Below are positions 43,361 to 52,618 of a DNA stretch of 64,000 nucleotides, piece after piece (position 1 is the stretch's first letter; each line of letters begins with the position of its first letter). Where the stretch lies: NCBI RefSeq assembly GCF_014641945.1, contig NZ_BMIJ01000001.1, forward strand, positions 248,001-312,000, given 5' to 3'. The notes beneath the pieces are model-generated. The model saw nothing but the letters and a program-made list of their open reading frames with translations, was not told the origin of the DNA and ran no database searches. Made by a program: the position numbers and the translations under genes. The stretch is from Marinobacterium zhoushanense (GTDB lineage: Bacteria > Pseudomonadota > Gammaproteobacteria > Pseudomonadales > Balneatricaceae).

Positions 43361-45784
43361 TTAGCCCCCTTGTATCAGCCTATCCAGCTCCTCGGGCGGC
43401 AGCGGATGACTGAACAGGTAGCCCTGGCCAAAGTCACACCCCAGCTTGGACAGGTAGCCGAGCTGGCTATCGCGCTCCACCCCCTCGGCCATCACCTGCA
43501 GATTGAGCGAGCGCGCCAGCGTCACGATAGTGGAGACCAGCGGCTGGTTGATCTCCCCCTCCTCTATATTGCTGACAAAACTGTGGGCGATTTTCAGTTT
43601 ATTGATATTGAACCGGCGCAGGTATGACAGCGACGAATAGCCGGTACCGAAGTCGTCGATGGCAAGACGAACCCCCAACGCCTTAAGCCGGGCAATACGC
43701 TGCTCAATCAAGCCGATACTGTCCATCAGGGCGGTTTCGGTAACTTCGAGCTCAATCACTCCAGGCGGCACACCGGTTTCCAGCACGGCGCGTTCGATAC
43801 TGTCAACCAGACCTCGATGACGGAACTGCACCGGTGACAAGTTGATCGCCAAGGTGGACAGCTCCAGGCCCCGATCGAGCCAGCTCCGCATCTGACCGCA
43901 GGCTTCCTGTATAACCCACTCGCCAATCGATACGATCAGCCCCGTCTCCTCCGCCAGGGGGATGAACTTTTCCGGTGGCAGCACCCCGAGCTCGGGATGA
44001 CGCCAACGCAGCAGCGCCTCCACGCCCGTGATCTCCCGGTCGCTCAGACGCACCAAAGGCTGATAAAACAGTACGAACTCCTGACGCTCCAGAGCCAAGC
44101 GCAGCGCCGCCTCCAGCGCCAGCTTTTCGCGCGCGCTCTGGGTCAACGCATCGGTATAGAAACGGTAGGTGTTACGCCCCCCCTCCTTGGCCTGGTACAG
44201 TGCGGCATCAGCATATTGCAGAATATCGTCGGTGCACTCGGCGTCCTCCGGAAACAGGCAGATGCCGATACTCAATCCCAGCGACACATGTCGCCCGTCA
44301 CCGATATCGAACAGCTCATCGAACAACGTGATCAGATCGCGGGCTACCGAGGCCACGCTCTGCGGGTTGGATAGATCCTCCAGTAACACCACAAATTCGT
44401 CGCCCCCCAGACGCGCCAGGGTATCCCCCTCCCGCAGGCGGGTTTTAAGCCGTCTTGCGACCTCGCGCAGCACTCTATCGCCCGCCCGATGGCCATAGCT
44501 ATCGTTAACCGACTTGAATCTATCCAGGTCCAGAAACATCACCGCACCATGGGCTCCGCTGCGATGCAGCCGCTCCACCGCATGCTCCAGTCGATCACGC
44601 ATCATCGCCCGGTTCGGCAATGCGGTCAGCGGATCGTGGTAGGCCAGATACTCCAACTGGTCCTGAGATTGCTTGATCACCGAGATATCGGAAAACACAC
44701 CGACGTAGTTGGTCGCCTCACCCTGTTCATCGAATACCGTGCTGACGGTCAGCCACTCCGGGTAGATCTCACCGCTCTTGCGGCGATTCCAGATCTCCCC
44801 GCGCCAAAAGCCACTCTGTTTGATCGAGCTCCACATCTCTTCGTAGAACGTGGTGTTTTGGCGACCGGATTGGAGAATATTCAGATTACGCCCCTTGATC
44901 TCATCCTGGGCGTAACCGGTGATTGAGGTGAACGCGGGGTTCACCGCCAGTACGTCCCCCTCCAGGTTGGCGATCACCACCCCTTCGTGTGAGCTGAGGA
45001 ACACCGTGGCTGCCTGGCGCAGTTCGGAGTTGGCCTCATGGCGTTCTACCGTGCGTCTGCGCCTGAGCTCCGTGATAAGCAAAATAATCCCGCTGCCGCA
45101 AAACCAAAAAGCGCCACCACCGAGATAGACGGGGCGCTGCACCTCCGCTTGGCGCTGCTGAAAAGGTGCCAAAGGCACTGAAACACTGATTGCACCGACC
45201 CTATCCTCCACCGACCGGCGCAGGTGACAACCCCGGCACCGCGACTCCAGGCCCAAACGCTGGATCACACGCACGGTAGGCTTACGATCAGAATCGACCA
45301 GCTCGAACGCCTCACTGCGCTGGCTATCGATCATCCAGTCCAGCATCTTACGCTCCCAATGATCAGGGCGCTCAAGATCGGAGACAGGGGAGGCGCTGAT
45401 CAGTCGGCTATCGACGCCGAGCTGCTGGCCGAAATGCTGGTAAAAGTGGCGAATCAGGTAGTCTGAGCTCATCAACGTTAGCTGGCGCCCATCGGGGGTC
45501 AGCAGACCGTGCGTCGACGCATCCAGCGCCCGGTTTGGCGGCGTATGCTCATTGGTCTCGATATAGAGACCACCGTGCTCGCTGATCCAGGTACGCAACG
45601 CGATATCGCGGCCGATGTTAGCTTTCGCCGCCTCCCGCGCCAGCGTCACCGAGCGCGCCTCGGTCAGCGCTTCATACTCCACAAAACCGCCGAGAAACAG
45701 CAACGACCAGATCACCAGTGCCAACAACGCATAGCGCTGAATACTGCGACACTCACGTTTGACCTGGTCCGATATATCGCTCAT
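43361..45784 (-). CDS. Haem c-type DUF3365 sensor, PAS, GGDEF and EAL protein
   Basis: An 807-residue membrane signalling protein from the ATG at 45784, after GGAGAGGGG. Domains: membrane helix (~17-35); periplasmic DUF3365/Tll0287-like sensor (~40-215) with a CRGCH haem c motif at 183-187; second membrane helix (~219-238); PAS (~258-375); GGDEF with intact LGGDEF (460-464) and an RxxD inhibitory site (REGD, 451-454); EAL with VEALLRW and DDFGTGYSSLSYL intact. Both cyclic-di-GMP synthesis and hydrolysis motifs look functional. The haem suggests periplasmic redox or gas sensing. Confidence 0.93.
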   Translation of the reverse strand: MSDISDQVKRECRSIQRYALLALVIWSLLFLGGFVEYEALTEARSVTLAREAAKANIGRDIALRTWISEHGGLYIETNEHTPPNRALDASTHGLLTPDGRQLTLMSSDYLIRHFYQHFGQQLGVDSRLISASPVSDLERPDHWERKMLDWMIDSQRSEAFELVDSDRKPTVRVIQRLGLESRCRGCHLRRSVEDRVGAISVSVPLAPFQQRQAEVQRPVYLGGGAFWFCGSGIILLITELRRRRTVERHEANSELRQAATVFLSSHEGVVIANLEGDVLAVNPAFTSITGYAQDEIKGRNLNILQSGRQNTTFYEEMWSSIKQSGFWRGEIWNRRKSGEIYPEWLTVSTVFDEQGEATNYVGVFSDISVIKQSQDQLEYLAYHDPLTALPNRAMMRDRLEHAVERLHRSGAHGAVMFLDLDRFKSVNDSYGHRAGDRVLREVARRLKTRLREGDTLARLGGDEFVVLLEDLSNPQSVASVARDLITLFDELFDIGDGRHVSLGLSIGICLFPEDAECTDDILQYADAALYQAKEGGRNTYRFYTDALTQSAREKLALEAALRLALERQEFVLFYQPLVRLSDREITGVEALLRWRHPELGVLPPEKFIPLAEETGLIVSIGEWVIQEACGQMRSWLDRGLELSTLAINLSPVQFRHRGLVDSIERAVLETGVPPGVIELEVTETALMDSIGLIEQRIARLKALGVRLAIDDFGTGYSSLSYLRRFNINKLKIAHSFVSNIEEGEINQPLVSTIVTLARSLNLQVMAEGVERDSQLGYLSKLGCDFGQGYLFSHPLPPEELDRLIQGG

Positions 45785-45853
45785 GCCCCTCTCCCTGGCA
45801 TCGACTATATCCACCCACCCTGACCCGCCTTACTGGCCAGACCCTGCACTTTG

Positions 45854-46789
45854 CTAAACCCAGCCCACGGGTAAAGGTGCGGCCTCCCGGCCCATCAGGT
45901 GATCGGCCAGTGCGACTATTGCCTCGTGCTGATACAGCGTCGCCCGCCACTGAGGCGGAATAGCGTGATAACCGTAAAACGTACCAGCAATCTGTCCGTA
46001 AATCGCGCCAGTTGTATCAGAATCTTCGCCTAAATTGACCGCGAGCAAGGCCCCTTCAGAAAAAGTGTCGCTTTTCCCAAACGCCCACATTGCAGCCTCA
46101 AGGGCTGAGACCACATAGCCACGACCACGAATCTGCGGTGGCTCACGCTGCAGGAAGGAGCCCTCGGCAAGCTGGCGCAGTTCCCTGTGCTGGATATCGC
46201 CCGAGTCATGGGCGAGGGATGCAAACACCTCCTCTTTATCACGCCCCTCCCCCAGCATCCGAACCAGCCTCGCCAGCAACCGGTTCGCCTCGAGACAGCG
46301 AAGATCGCCGTGGGTTAACCGACAATGCTCCACTGCCAGCCGTTCCGCCTGTTCAGAGGCACGGTGGTAATAGATCAGCAACGGCGCAAGGCGCATCAGG
46401 GCTCCGTTACCCGCCGAGTCGAAAGACTCCTTGCCGGCGAACAGCTCGCCGTCATTTTCAAACCGCGCCAGCGCTTGCCGGGTACGGATGCCGATGTCGA
46501 AACAGCGTCCGGTGGAGGAGAGATACCCCTCGCGATACCAGCGCAGGAAACGCTGCATATGGTCTTGCGGATCGAAGCCGCCTCGCAGATACAGACTGAC
46601 ACCGGAACAGAGCGCCATCGAGGTATCGTCGGTCCAGTAGCCTGCCGGCAAACGGTGTGGACCACCGGGACGCATATCGCTCACCGGCTCGAAGCTGCCC
46701 GGCTTCATAAACTCCACCGGAGCGCCGAGCGCGTCGCCGACCGCCAGCCCAACCAGCATTCCGCGCAGCCTGTCTTGCTCAATATCCAT
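45854..46789 (-). CDS. ADP-ribosylglycohydrolase family protein
   Basis: A 311-residue DraG/ARH-type hydrolase. Metal-binding signatures LVGLAVGDALGAPVEFM, YWTDDTSMALCSGVSLYL and GEDSDTTGAIYGQIAG are complete, so it should bind two Mg2+ and remove ADP-ribose from arginine or another acceptor. No ADP-ribosyltransferase or nitrogenase genes lie nearby, so a DraT/DraG role is not indicated. It starts 70 nt away from the haem sensor gene on the same strand. Confidence 0.93.
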   Translation of the reverse strand: MDIEQDRLRGMLVGLAVGDALGAPVEFMKPGSFEPVSDMRPGGPHRLPAGYWTDDTSMALCSGVSLYLRGGFDPQDHMQRFLRWYREGYLSSTGRCFDIGIRTRQALARFENDGELFAGKESFDSAGNGALMRLAPLLIYYHRASEQAERLAVEHCRLTHGDLRCLEANRLLARLVRMLGEGRDKEEVFASLAHDSGDIQHRELRQLAEGSFLQREPPQIRGRGYVVSALEAAMWAFGKSDTFSEGALLAVNLGEDSDTTGAIYGQIAGTFYGYHAIPPQWRATLYQHEAIVALADHLMGREAAPLPVGWV

Positions 46790-46893
46790 TTTGCCCTCCC
46801 GTTAAGCCGTCGCGCCCCGTCCATCGGACAGTGCGACAGCCTAACACCGCCCCCGACTGTCAGCCCTGCGCCGGATCAACATTGAATCGGGCA

Positions 46894-46927
46894 AGAAAAA
46901 CCCGGAGCCCTCGCGGCACCCCGGGTT
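46894..46927 (-). terminator. Rho-independent terminator after the thiolase gene
   Basis: On the minus strand AACCCGG (46927-46921) pairs with CCGGGTT (46905-46899) around a GC-rich loop and runs into TTTTTCTT. It lies ~50 nt downstream of the thiolase stop. Confidence 0.8.
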
Positions 46928-46974
46928 CGCTTCATGCTGAAAGTAAGCTCACTGGAGAGCTCGCTGGCAGCGCC

Positions 46975-48156
46975 TCAGAGCCGTTCGAAGATAACCGCAA
47001 TTCCCTGGCCGCCGCCGATACACATGGTGACCAGCGCGTAACGTCCTTCGACCCGCTGCAGCTCATAAAGCGCCTTGGTGGCGATAAACGCCCCGGAGCA
47101 GCCGATCGGGTGTCCGAGTGCAATAGCACCTCCGTTGGGGTTGGTTTTCTCCATATCCAGCCCCAGACCACGGGCAACCGCGATCGCCTGGGCGGCAAAG
47201 GCCTCGTTGGATTCGATGACGTCCATCTGATCCAGGGACAACCCGGCCTTCTTCAGTGCCAATCTGGACGCTGGGATCGGTCCTTCGCCCATGATCTCGT
47301 TGGAGACACCCGCCACCGCATAGGAGACCAGACGCGCCAGCGGCTTGTAGCCGGCCGCTGCGGCCTGATCGGCTGCAGCCAAGACCAGAAAGGCGGCGCC
47401 GTCATTGATGCCGGAGGCGTTGCCCGCCGTCACCGTACCCTCCTTTTTGAATGCCGGTCGCATCTTGGCCAGCCCCTCCAGCGAGGTACCCGGCTTGACA
47501 TGTTCATCGGTATCGATGACCACGGCACCTTTACGTGTTTCCAGCGTTATAGGCACGATCTGCGATGCGAAACGCCCCTGCTCAATCGCCTGAGCAGCAC
47601 GACGGTGCGACTCGACCGCCAGCGCATCCTGCTCGTCACGGCTGATCCCCCATTTCTCGGCCAGATTTTCAGCGGTAATACCCATATGGCCGGCCCCGAA
47701 CGGATCATTCAGCGTTGCCACCATCATATCGACCATACTGGTATCACCCATGCGTGCACCCGAGCGCATCGCCGGTGACAGATAGCCCGCCCGCGACATC
47801 ACCTCCACACCGCCACCGATACCATAATCGCAGTCGCCCAGCATAATGTTCTGTGCCGTGCTGACCACCGCCTGCAGACCGGAGCTGCACAGCCGGTTAA
47901 CCGCCATCGCCACCGACTCCATCGGCAGCCCGGCCTGAATCGAGGCTACGCGCGCCACATAGGCGAAACGCGAATCGGTAGGGATACAGTGCCCAGCCGT
48001 CACGTAGTTGATCTGATTGGGGTCTACACCGGCACGGCTGACCGCTTCCTTCATCACCTGCCCGGCCAGTTCAGCCGGTTCTATACCGCTTAATCCTCCA
48101 CCGAAACTGCCGATCGCCGAGCGCACTGCGCTTAGCACTACCACTTCTCTCGCCAT
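46975..48156 (-). CDS. Acetyl-CoA C-acetyltransferase (thiolase)
   Basis: A 393-residue thiolase from the ATG at 48156. Acyl-enzyme cysteine in [12 protein letters not shown] (Cys90), catalytic [15 protein letters not shown] histidine near 349, and the second cysteine in [15 protein letters not shown] near 379 are intact. It cleaves acetoacetyl-CoA to two acetyl-CoA or does the reverse. Position in the ketone-body island points to the degradative direction as the last step of 3-hydroxybutyrate use. Confidence 0.93.
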   Translation of the reverse strand: MAREVVVLSAVRSAIGSFGGGLSGIEPAELAGQVMKEAVSRAGVDPNQINYVTAGHCIPTDSRFAYVARVASIQAGLPMESVAMAVNRLCSSGLQAVVSTAQNIMLGDCDYGIGGGVEVMSRAGYLSPAMRSGARMGDTSMVDMMVATLNDPFGAGHMGITAENLAEKWGISRDEQDALAVESHRRAAQAIEQGRFASQIVPITLETRKGAVVIDTDEHVKPGTSLEGLAKMRPAFKKEGTVTAGNASGINDGAAFLVLAAADQAAAAGYKPLARLVSYAVAGVSNEIMGEGPIPASRLALKKAGLSLDQMDVIESNEAFAAQAIAVARGLGLDMEKTNPNGGAIALGHPIGCSGAFIATKALYELQRVEGRYALVTMCIGGGQGIAVIFERL

Positions 48157-48311
48157 CTCCAACCCCCGTGCCTCGTTGTTGTTTTATTGAGCTGTCTCGA
48201 GAATAGCACTCCATTCACGAGCGCGGCATTAACACAATGTATCAGCTGCCGGACGGGCTCGAGCGGAAGACCTGGAAGCACGTCGGCCGCGAATCGGTGC
48301 GACCATTCCAG

Positions 48312-48851
48312 TTAGTGGGAGGTAGACGCGCCTCTGTGGCGCCTCTTTGGGGCGAAGGCGACATGCTGATCAACGTCCAGATCCGCCAGCATTCGCGCCA
48401 GCACTATGAAGGCTCGGGCAGTCCCCCTTACCAGGTTAATCAGCATCAAACCGAAAGCCTCAGGCTCCTGTTGATGCAGCATCAGGAACTGGTCGGAGCT
48501 GATCTCGACCACGACCGATTCCACTTCCGCGACCGCAATCGAAGGCCGATCACAAAGTGCGATCATCGGGATGAAGCTCATATCGTCGCCCGGTTCATGC
48601 CGGCGTGCGAGCACTCGCCCTCCATCCGGTCTTGGCATGTAGTTGTTGACGGCTCCTTGTAAAACGATAAAGAAAGAGCCGGCAGGCTCGCCACTGGAAT
48701 AGAGTGTTTCTCCGGCATCGAGACTGATCACCCGTCCATCGAGTAAAAGCCTATGAACCACTCTTTCCGGCAACGCGCCGAATGTGGATAGCTCTCGAAA
48801 ATGGGTAACTCCCTGTGCCTGCCAATAATCCCGGGCATCAATTATTTTCAT
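48312..48851 (-). CDS. Stand-alone cyclic-nucleotide-binding-fold protein
   Basis: A 179-residue protein from the ATG at 48851, after GAGAGGG. It is essentially one Crp-type cyclic-nucleotide-binding beta-barrel (GETLYSSGEPAGSFFIVLQG, ARRHEPGDDMSFIPM, DRPSIAVAEVESVVVEISSD) without the C-terminal DNA-binding helix-turn-helix of Crp/Fnr regulators. In the phosphate-binding cassette the usual FGE is replaced by GDDM, while the RPS-type arginine remains, so cAMP binding is doubtful. It lies between the thiolase gene and the sigma54 regulator gene, all on one strand. Confidence 0.75.
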   Translation of the reverse strand: MKIIDARDYWQAQGVTHFRELSTFGALPERVVHRLLLDGRVISLDAGETLYSSGEPAGSFFIVLQGAVNNYMPRPDGGRVLARRHEPGDDMSFIPMIALCDRPSIAVAEVESVVVEISSDQFLMLHQQEPEAFGLMLINLVRGTARAFIVLARMLADLDVDQHVAFAPKRRHRGASTSH

Positions 48852-48938
48852 CTGCTGCCCTCTCAACCTTGCCAATATCAGGTTCAGTATAGCCAGCCAC
48901 CCCGCATTGTAACGGCTATAGCGCCAAGCCCAAGGGCG

Positions 48939-50384
48939 CTAGGAGGCACTTCTGCGACCCATTTTTTGATAAAGCGCGGCACGGGATATACCAAGCACCC
49001 TGGCTGCTTCACTGCGGTTCCCCCCGGACAGCTGCAACGCCTCCTGAATGGCACGTTGTTCAGCCTCACGAAGCCGCTCTTTCAATAACAGCGAGCCCGA
49101 CCTCATCGACTCTGCTGTCGGCTGAGGCGAACCTGTGTTTTGCCGGGCCAAAGCCGGCTTCGGTTCAGCGTTCAAACCGGGCAACAGTACGCCCAGTGCC
49201 TTGGCATCGACGTAAGCGCTGCTTTCGTTCAGGATGCACGCTCGCTCCAGCACGTTGTACAGCTCGCGCACGTTACCGGGCCAGCCGTGACAGGCGAGCA
49301 GTTCAAGCCCTTCGCCTGTCAGCACCTTGGTGCTGACCCCGAGACGGGTGCAACACTCATCCAGAATCCGCTCGCTCAGCGCTTCCAGATCGCTCAAGCG
49401 ATCGCGCAACGCCGGCAGATGGATCGGCATGGCGCTGAGACGGTAATAAAGGTCGGCGCGAAACTCGCCCCCCTCCACCATCGCCAGCAGATCACGACTG
49501 GTCGCCGCCACGATGCGGACATCGGTACGCTGCACCTCATTGGAACCGACCCGCTCGAACTCCCGCTCCTGCAGTACACGTAGCAGCTTGGCCTGCAATG
49601 CCAGCGGCATATCGCCGATCTCATCGAGAAACAACGTTCCATCGGCGGCGATCTCCAGCTTGCCGGGGCGCCCCTCCTTCTTCGCACCGGTGAACGCGCC
49701 GGGGGCCACACCGAAGAACTCTGCCTCGATCAGGGTTTCCGGTATCGCTGCCACATTGATCGATACGAACGGCTTGTCGACTCTGGCGGAAAGATCGTGC
49801 AGGGCATGGGCAAACAGCTCCTTGCCGGTACCGGTTTCGCCGGTCAGCAGTACCGACACATCGAAGCGCGCGGCTTGGCGGATCTGCTCTTTGACCAGGC
49901 GCATGGCATCGCTCTGACCGGCAATCTGCGACAGCTGATAGCGAGCGGAGCGGGCATCGCGGAAGCGGTTGGCATTGCGAACTTCACGCTGCAACAGGTT
50001 GTACTTTTCCAGCAACGACTTCATTCCGGAGCGACTGTCGGTGGCAACGAAACCGAACGCTCCCTCGATCTCTCCGGCCTCGTTATGCAGCGGGATGACA
50101 CTGACCAATACCCACTGGTTGCGGATCTGCAGCAGGTCCAGCAATACCGGCTCACCGGAGGCCAGCACCTGAGGCACGTAACTGCCCGGGATCACATCGG
50201 TGATGTGCTTGCCCAATGGCGGTTCCGACAGACCAAGAAACCGGCAGTAGTCATCACTAATCCAGTTGATGATGCCCTGGCGATCCACGGCGATCGTATC
50301 TTGATAAAAGGTTTCGAATGCGCGCTGCAGGTAGGAGAAAAAGCGCTCGCGTACCACTTTCGAAATATGACCGGTCATCGGCAT
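48939..50384 (-). CDS. PAS-containing sigma54-dependent activator (Fis family), probable ketone-body regulator
   Basis: A 481-residue enhancer-binding protein from the ATG at 50384, with GGTGAG upstream. N-terminal PAS-like domain (~15-120); AAA+ domain (~155-390) with Walker A GETGTGKE (182-189), sigma54-contact loop GAFTGA (229-234) and Walker B TLFLDEIGD; C-terminal Fis-type helix-turn-helix (LSGGNRSEAARVLGISRAAL). It faces aacS across a -24/-12 promoter and a 19-bp palindrome. The layout parallels HbcR, which activates 3-hydroxybutyrate catabolism in Pseudomonas aeruginosa. Confidence 0.92.
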   Translation of the reverse strand: MPMTGHISKVVRERFFSYLQRAFETFYQDTIAVDRQGIINWISDDYCRFLGLSEPPLGKHITDVIPGSYVPQVLASGEPVLLDLLQIRNQWVLVSVIPLHNEAGEIEGAFGFVATDSRSGMKSLLEKYNLLQREVRNANRFRDARSARYQLSQIAGQSDAMRLVKEQIRQAARFDVSVLLTGETGTGKELFAHALHDLSARVDKPFVSINVAAIPETLIEAEFFGVAPGAFTGAKKEGRPGKLEIAADGTLFLDEIGDMPLALQAKLLRVLQEREFERVGSNEVQRTDVRIVAATSRDLLAMVEGGEFRADLYYRLSAMPIHLPALRDRLSDLEALSERILDECCTRLGVSTKVLTGEGLELLACHGWPGNVRELYNVLERACILNESSAYVDAKALGVLLPGLNAEPKPALARQNTGSPQPTAESMRSGSLLLKERLREAEQRAIQEALQLSGGNRSEAARVLGISRAALYQKMGRRSAS

Positions 50385-50433
50385 GGCGCTCACCAAACTG
50401 TTTATTTTAATAGACAACTACCGTCAACAAATA

Positions 50434-50452
50434 TAGACACTATGTCTATAAA
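50434..50452. promoter_or_regulatory. 19-bp palindrome, likely upstream activating sequence
   Basis: TATAGACACTATGTCTATA is an exact inverted repeat (8-bp arms, 3-nt centre), ~115 nt upstream of the predicted start of transcription of aacS. Half-sites ATAGACA at 50412-50418, next to the regulator gene start, and GGTCTATA at 50547-50554 share the arm. Suggested binding site of the divergent sigma54 activator, with possible autoregulation. Confidence 0.7.
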
Positions 50453-50524
50453 AATACACACACCATTTTACCAAGATGCCAAATAAATATTTTTATCCCT
50501 TAAATAACAAAGAATTAAAATAAC

Positions 50525-50540
50525 TGGCAAGCGATCTGCT
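50525..50540 (+). promoter_or_regulatory. Sigma54 (-24/-12) promoter of the aacS operon
   Basis: TGGCAAGCGATCTGCT has the GG-N10-GC spacing and most of the consensus TGGCAC-N5-TTGCW. Transcription would start near 50551, leaving a ~70-nt leader before aacS. Its position facing a sigma54 activator gene makes the call strong. Confidence 0.8.
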
Positions 50541-50620
50541 TTATATGGTCTATACATAAGGGGCCGACGCAAAACGCGAGTGCACCCTGGAACGATCCAT
50601 AACAATAACAAGGGTCCGAC

Positions 50621-52570
50621 ATGCAAACTCCACTCTGGACGCCGTCAACGGCGCGTATCGCATCTACCCGTCTCTGGAGCTTCATCCAGACGCTGAACAC
50701 TGAGCTGAATCTCGATATCCAGGGCTACCCCGAGCTCTGGCAGTGGAGCGTAGACAATAGCGAAACCTTCTGGAGCCGTTTGTGGGATTACACCGGTATC
50801 CAGGCCCAGACCAAGGGTATTAATGTGCTCAAGGATGGCGACCTGATGCCGGGCGCCCAATGGTTCCCGGAAGCTCGTCTCAACTTTGCCGAAAACCTGC
50901 TGCGCTGGCGTGACGACCGTCCCGCCGTCGTCTTTTGCGGTGAAGATGGTCGCCGCACCGAACTCAGCCATGCCGAACTCTACCGCCGCGTGGCCGGTCT
51001 TGCCGCCGCGCTGAGAGCGCAAGGGATCAAAGCGGGCGATATCTGCTCCGGCTTTATGCCCAATGTGCCGGAAACGCTGATCGCCATGCTCGCCACCACG
51101 TCGATCGGTGCGATCTGGAGCTCCTGCTCACCCGACTTCGGTATCCACGGCGTCGTCGATCGTTTCGGCCAGGTAAAGCCCAAAGTACTGTTTACCACCG
51201 ATGGTTACATCTACAACGGCAAGCGCCTGAACTCTCTCGACAAGGTGGCTGGTATCGTTGGTGATATCGACTCCATTGAGCAGATCGTAGTGGTGCCCTT
51301 CCTCGAACAAGCGCCAGACATCAGCGTACTGCCCGGTGCCAAACTGCTCGATGACTACTCGGACGCCAGCGCCACCGAGATCGAGTTTACCCAGCTGCCG
51401 TTCGATCACCCGCTCTATGTCATGTACTCCTCCGGTACCACCGGAGTACCCAAATGCATCGTGCACAGTGCCGGCGGCACGCTGATCCAGCACCTCAAGG
51501 AGCTGATCCTGCACTCCGATATCGACCGCGACGACCGCTTCTTCTACTACACCACCTGTGGCTGGATGATGTGGAACTGGATGGCCTCGGGCCTGGCCAC
51601 CGGCTGCACCCTGGTGCTGTTTGACGGTTCGCCGTTTGCACCGGAGCCGGACGTGCTCTGGGATATGGCAGAGCGCGAAAAGATCAGCGTTTTCGGCACC
51701 AGTGCCAAGTACCTGGCCGCGCTGGAAAAGGCCGGCGTCAAACCGGGCAAGAGCCATGATCTCGGCGCACTTAAAGCGGTGCTCTCCACCGGTTCACCGC
51801 TGTCACATGAAAGCTTTGAGTACGTCTACCGCGATATCAAGGCAGACCTGCAACTCTCCTCCATCTCCGGCGGCACTGACATCGTCTCCTGCTTCGCCCT
51901 GGGCTGCCCGATCCTGCCGGTCTGGGCTGGCGAGCTGCAGTGCCGGGGACTCGGCATGGCGGTAGATATCTTCGATGACGAGGGCCGCTCACTGCTGGAA
52001 CAGAAGGGGGAGCTGGTTTGCACCCGCCCCTTCCCCAGCATGCCGATCAAGTTCTGGAACGATCTGGATGGCCAGCGCTTCCACGACGCCTACTTCGCTC
52101 AGTTCGACAACATCTGGGCCCACGGCGACTACGGTGAAATCACCCGGCATGGCGGCGTGATCATTCACGGTCGCTCCGACGCCGTGCTCAACCCGGGCGG
52201 CGTGCGCATCGGTACCGCCGAGATCTACCGCCAGGTGGAAAAGGTGGAGGAGGTGCTGGAAAGCCTCTGCATCGGCCAGCCCTGGAAGGACGATGTCCGC
52301 GTCGTACTGTTCGTCCGCCTGCGTGAAGGGATCAGGCTGGACGACGCCCTGAACAAACGGATCAAGGACACTATTCGTGCTAATACCACGCCACGCCATG
52401 TACCAGCGGTGATCGTTCAGGTCGCCGATATTCCACGCACTATCAGCGGCAAGATCGTCGAGCTGGCGGTGCGTCAGGTGGTGATGGGCGAAAACGTAAA
52501 GAACAAGGATGCGCTGGCCAACCCCGAAGCGCTTGAGCTTTTCAGAGACCTGCCTGAGCTCTCCAACTGA
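50621..52570 (+). CDS. aacS: Acetoacetyl-CoA synthetase
   Basis: A 649-residue ANL-family ligase, the family length for acetoacetate-CoA ligase. AMP-binding loop VMYSSGTTGVPKCIVH, core motif ISGGTDIVSCFALGCP, adenylate motif HGDYGEITRHGGVIIHGRSD and catalytic lysine in RTISGKIVELAVRQ are present. It activates acetoacetate with ATP and CoA. It is the first gene of the rightward operon, followed 48 nt later by bdhA, placing it after the dehydrogenase in the pathway. Confidence 0.95.
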   Translation: MQTPLWTPSTARIASTRLWSFIQTLNTELNLDIQGYPELWQWSVDNSETFWSRLWDYTGIQAQTKGINVLKDGDLMPGAQWFPEARLNFAENLLRWRDDRPAVVFCGEDGRRTELSHAELYRRVAGLAAALRAQGIKAGDICSGFMPNVPETLIAMLATTSIGAIWSSCSPDFGIHGVVDRFGQVKPKVLFTTDGYIYNGKRLNSLDKVAGIVGDIDSIEQIVVVPFLEQAPDISVLPGAKLLDDYSDASATEIEFTQLPFDHPLYVMYSSGTTGVPKCIVHSAGGTLIQHLKELILHSDIDRDDRFFYYTTCGWMMWNWMASGLATGCTLVLFDGSPFAPEPDVLWDMAEREKISVFGTSAKYLAALEKAGVKPGKSHDLGALKAVLSTGSPLSHESFEYVYRDIKADLQLSSISGGTDIVSCFALGCPILPVWAGELQCRGLGMAVDIFDDEGRSLLEQKGELVCTRPFPSMPIKFWNDLDGQRFHDAYFAQFDNIWAHGDYGEITRHGGVIIHGRSDAVLNPGGVRIGTAEIYRQVEKVEEVLESLCIGQPWKDDVRVVLFVRLREGIRLDDALNKRIKDTIRANTTPRHVPAVIVQVADIPRTISGKIVELAVRQVVMGENVKNKDALANPEALELFRDLPELSN

Positions 52571-52618
52571 GCTTCAGACGCGATCTCGACCGTACAAAAA
52601 GAAATGAGGAATTTAGCG

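Noticed and set aside
45854..46789. DraG of a nitrogenase-regulating DraT/DraG pair
   Set aside because: The catalytic motifs fit the family, but no draT or nif genes occur nearby and the family has many other roles.
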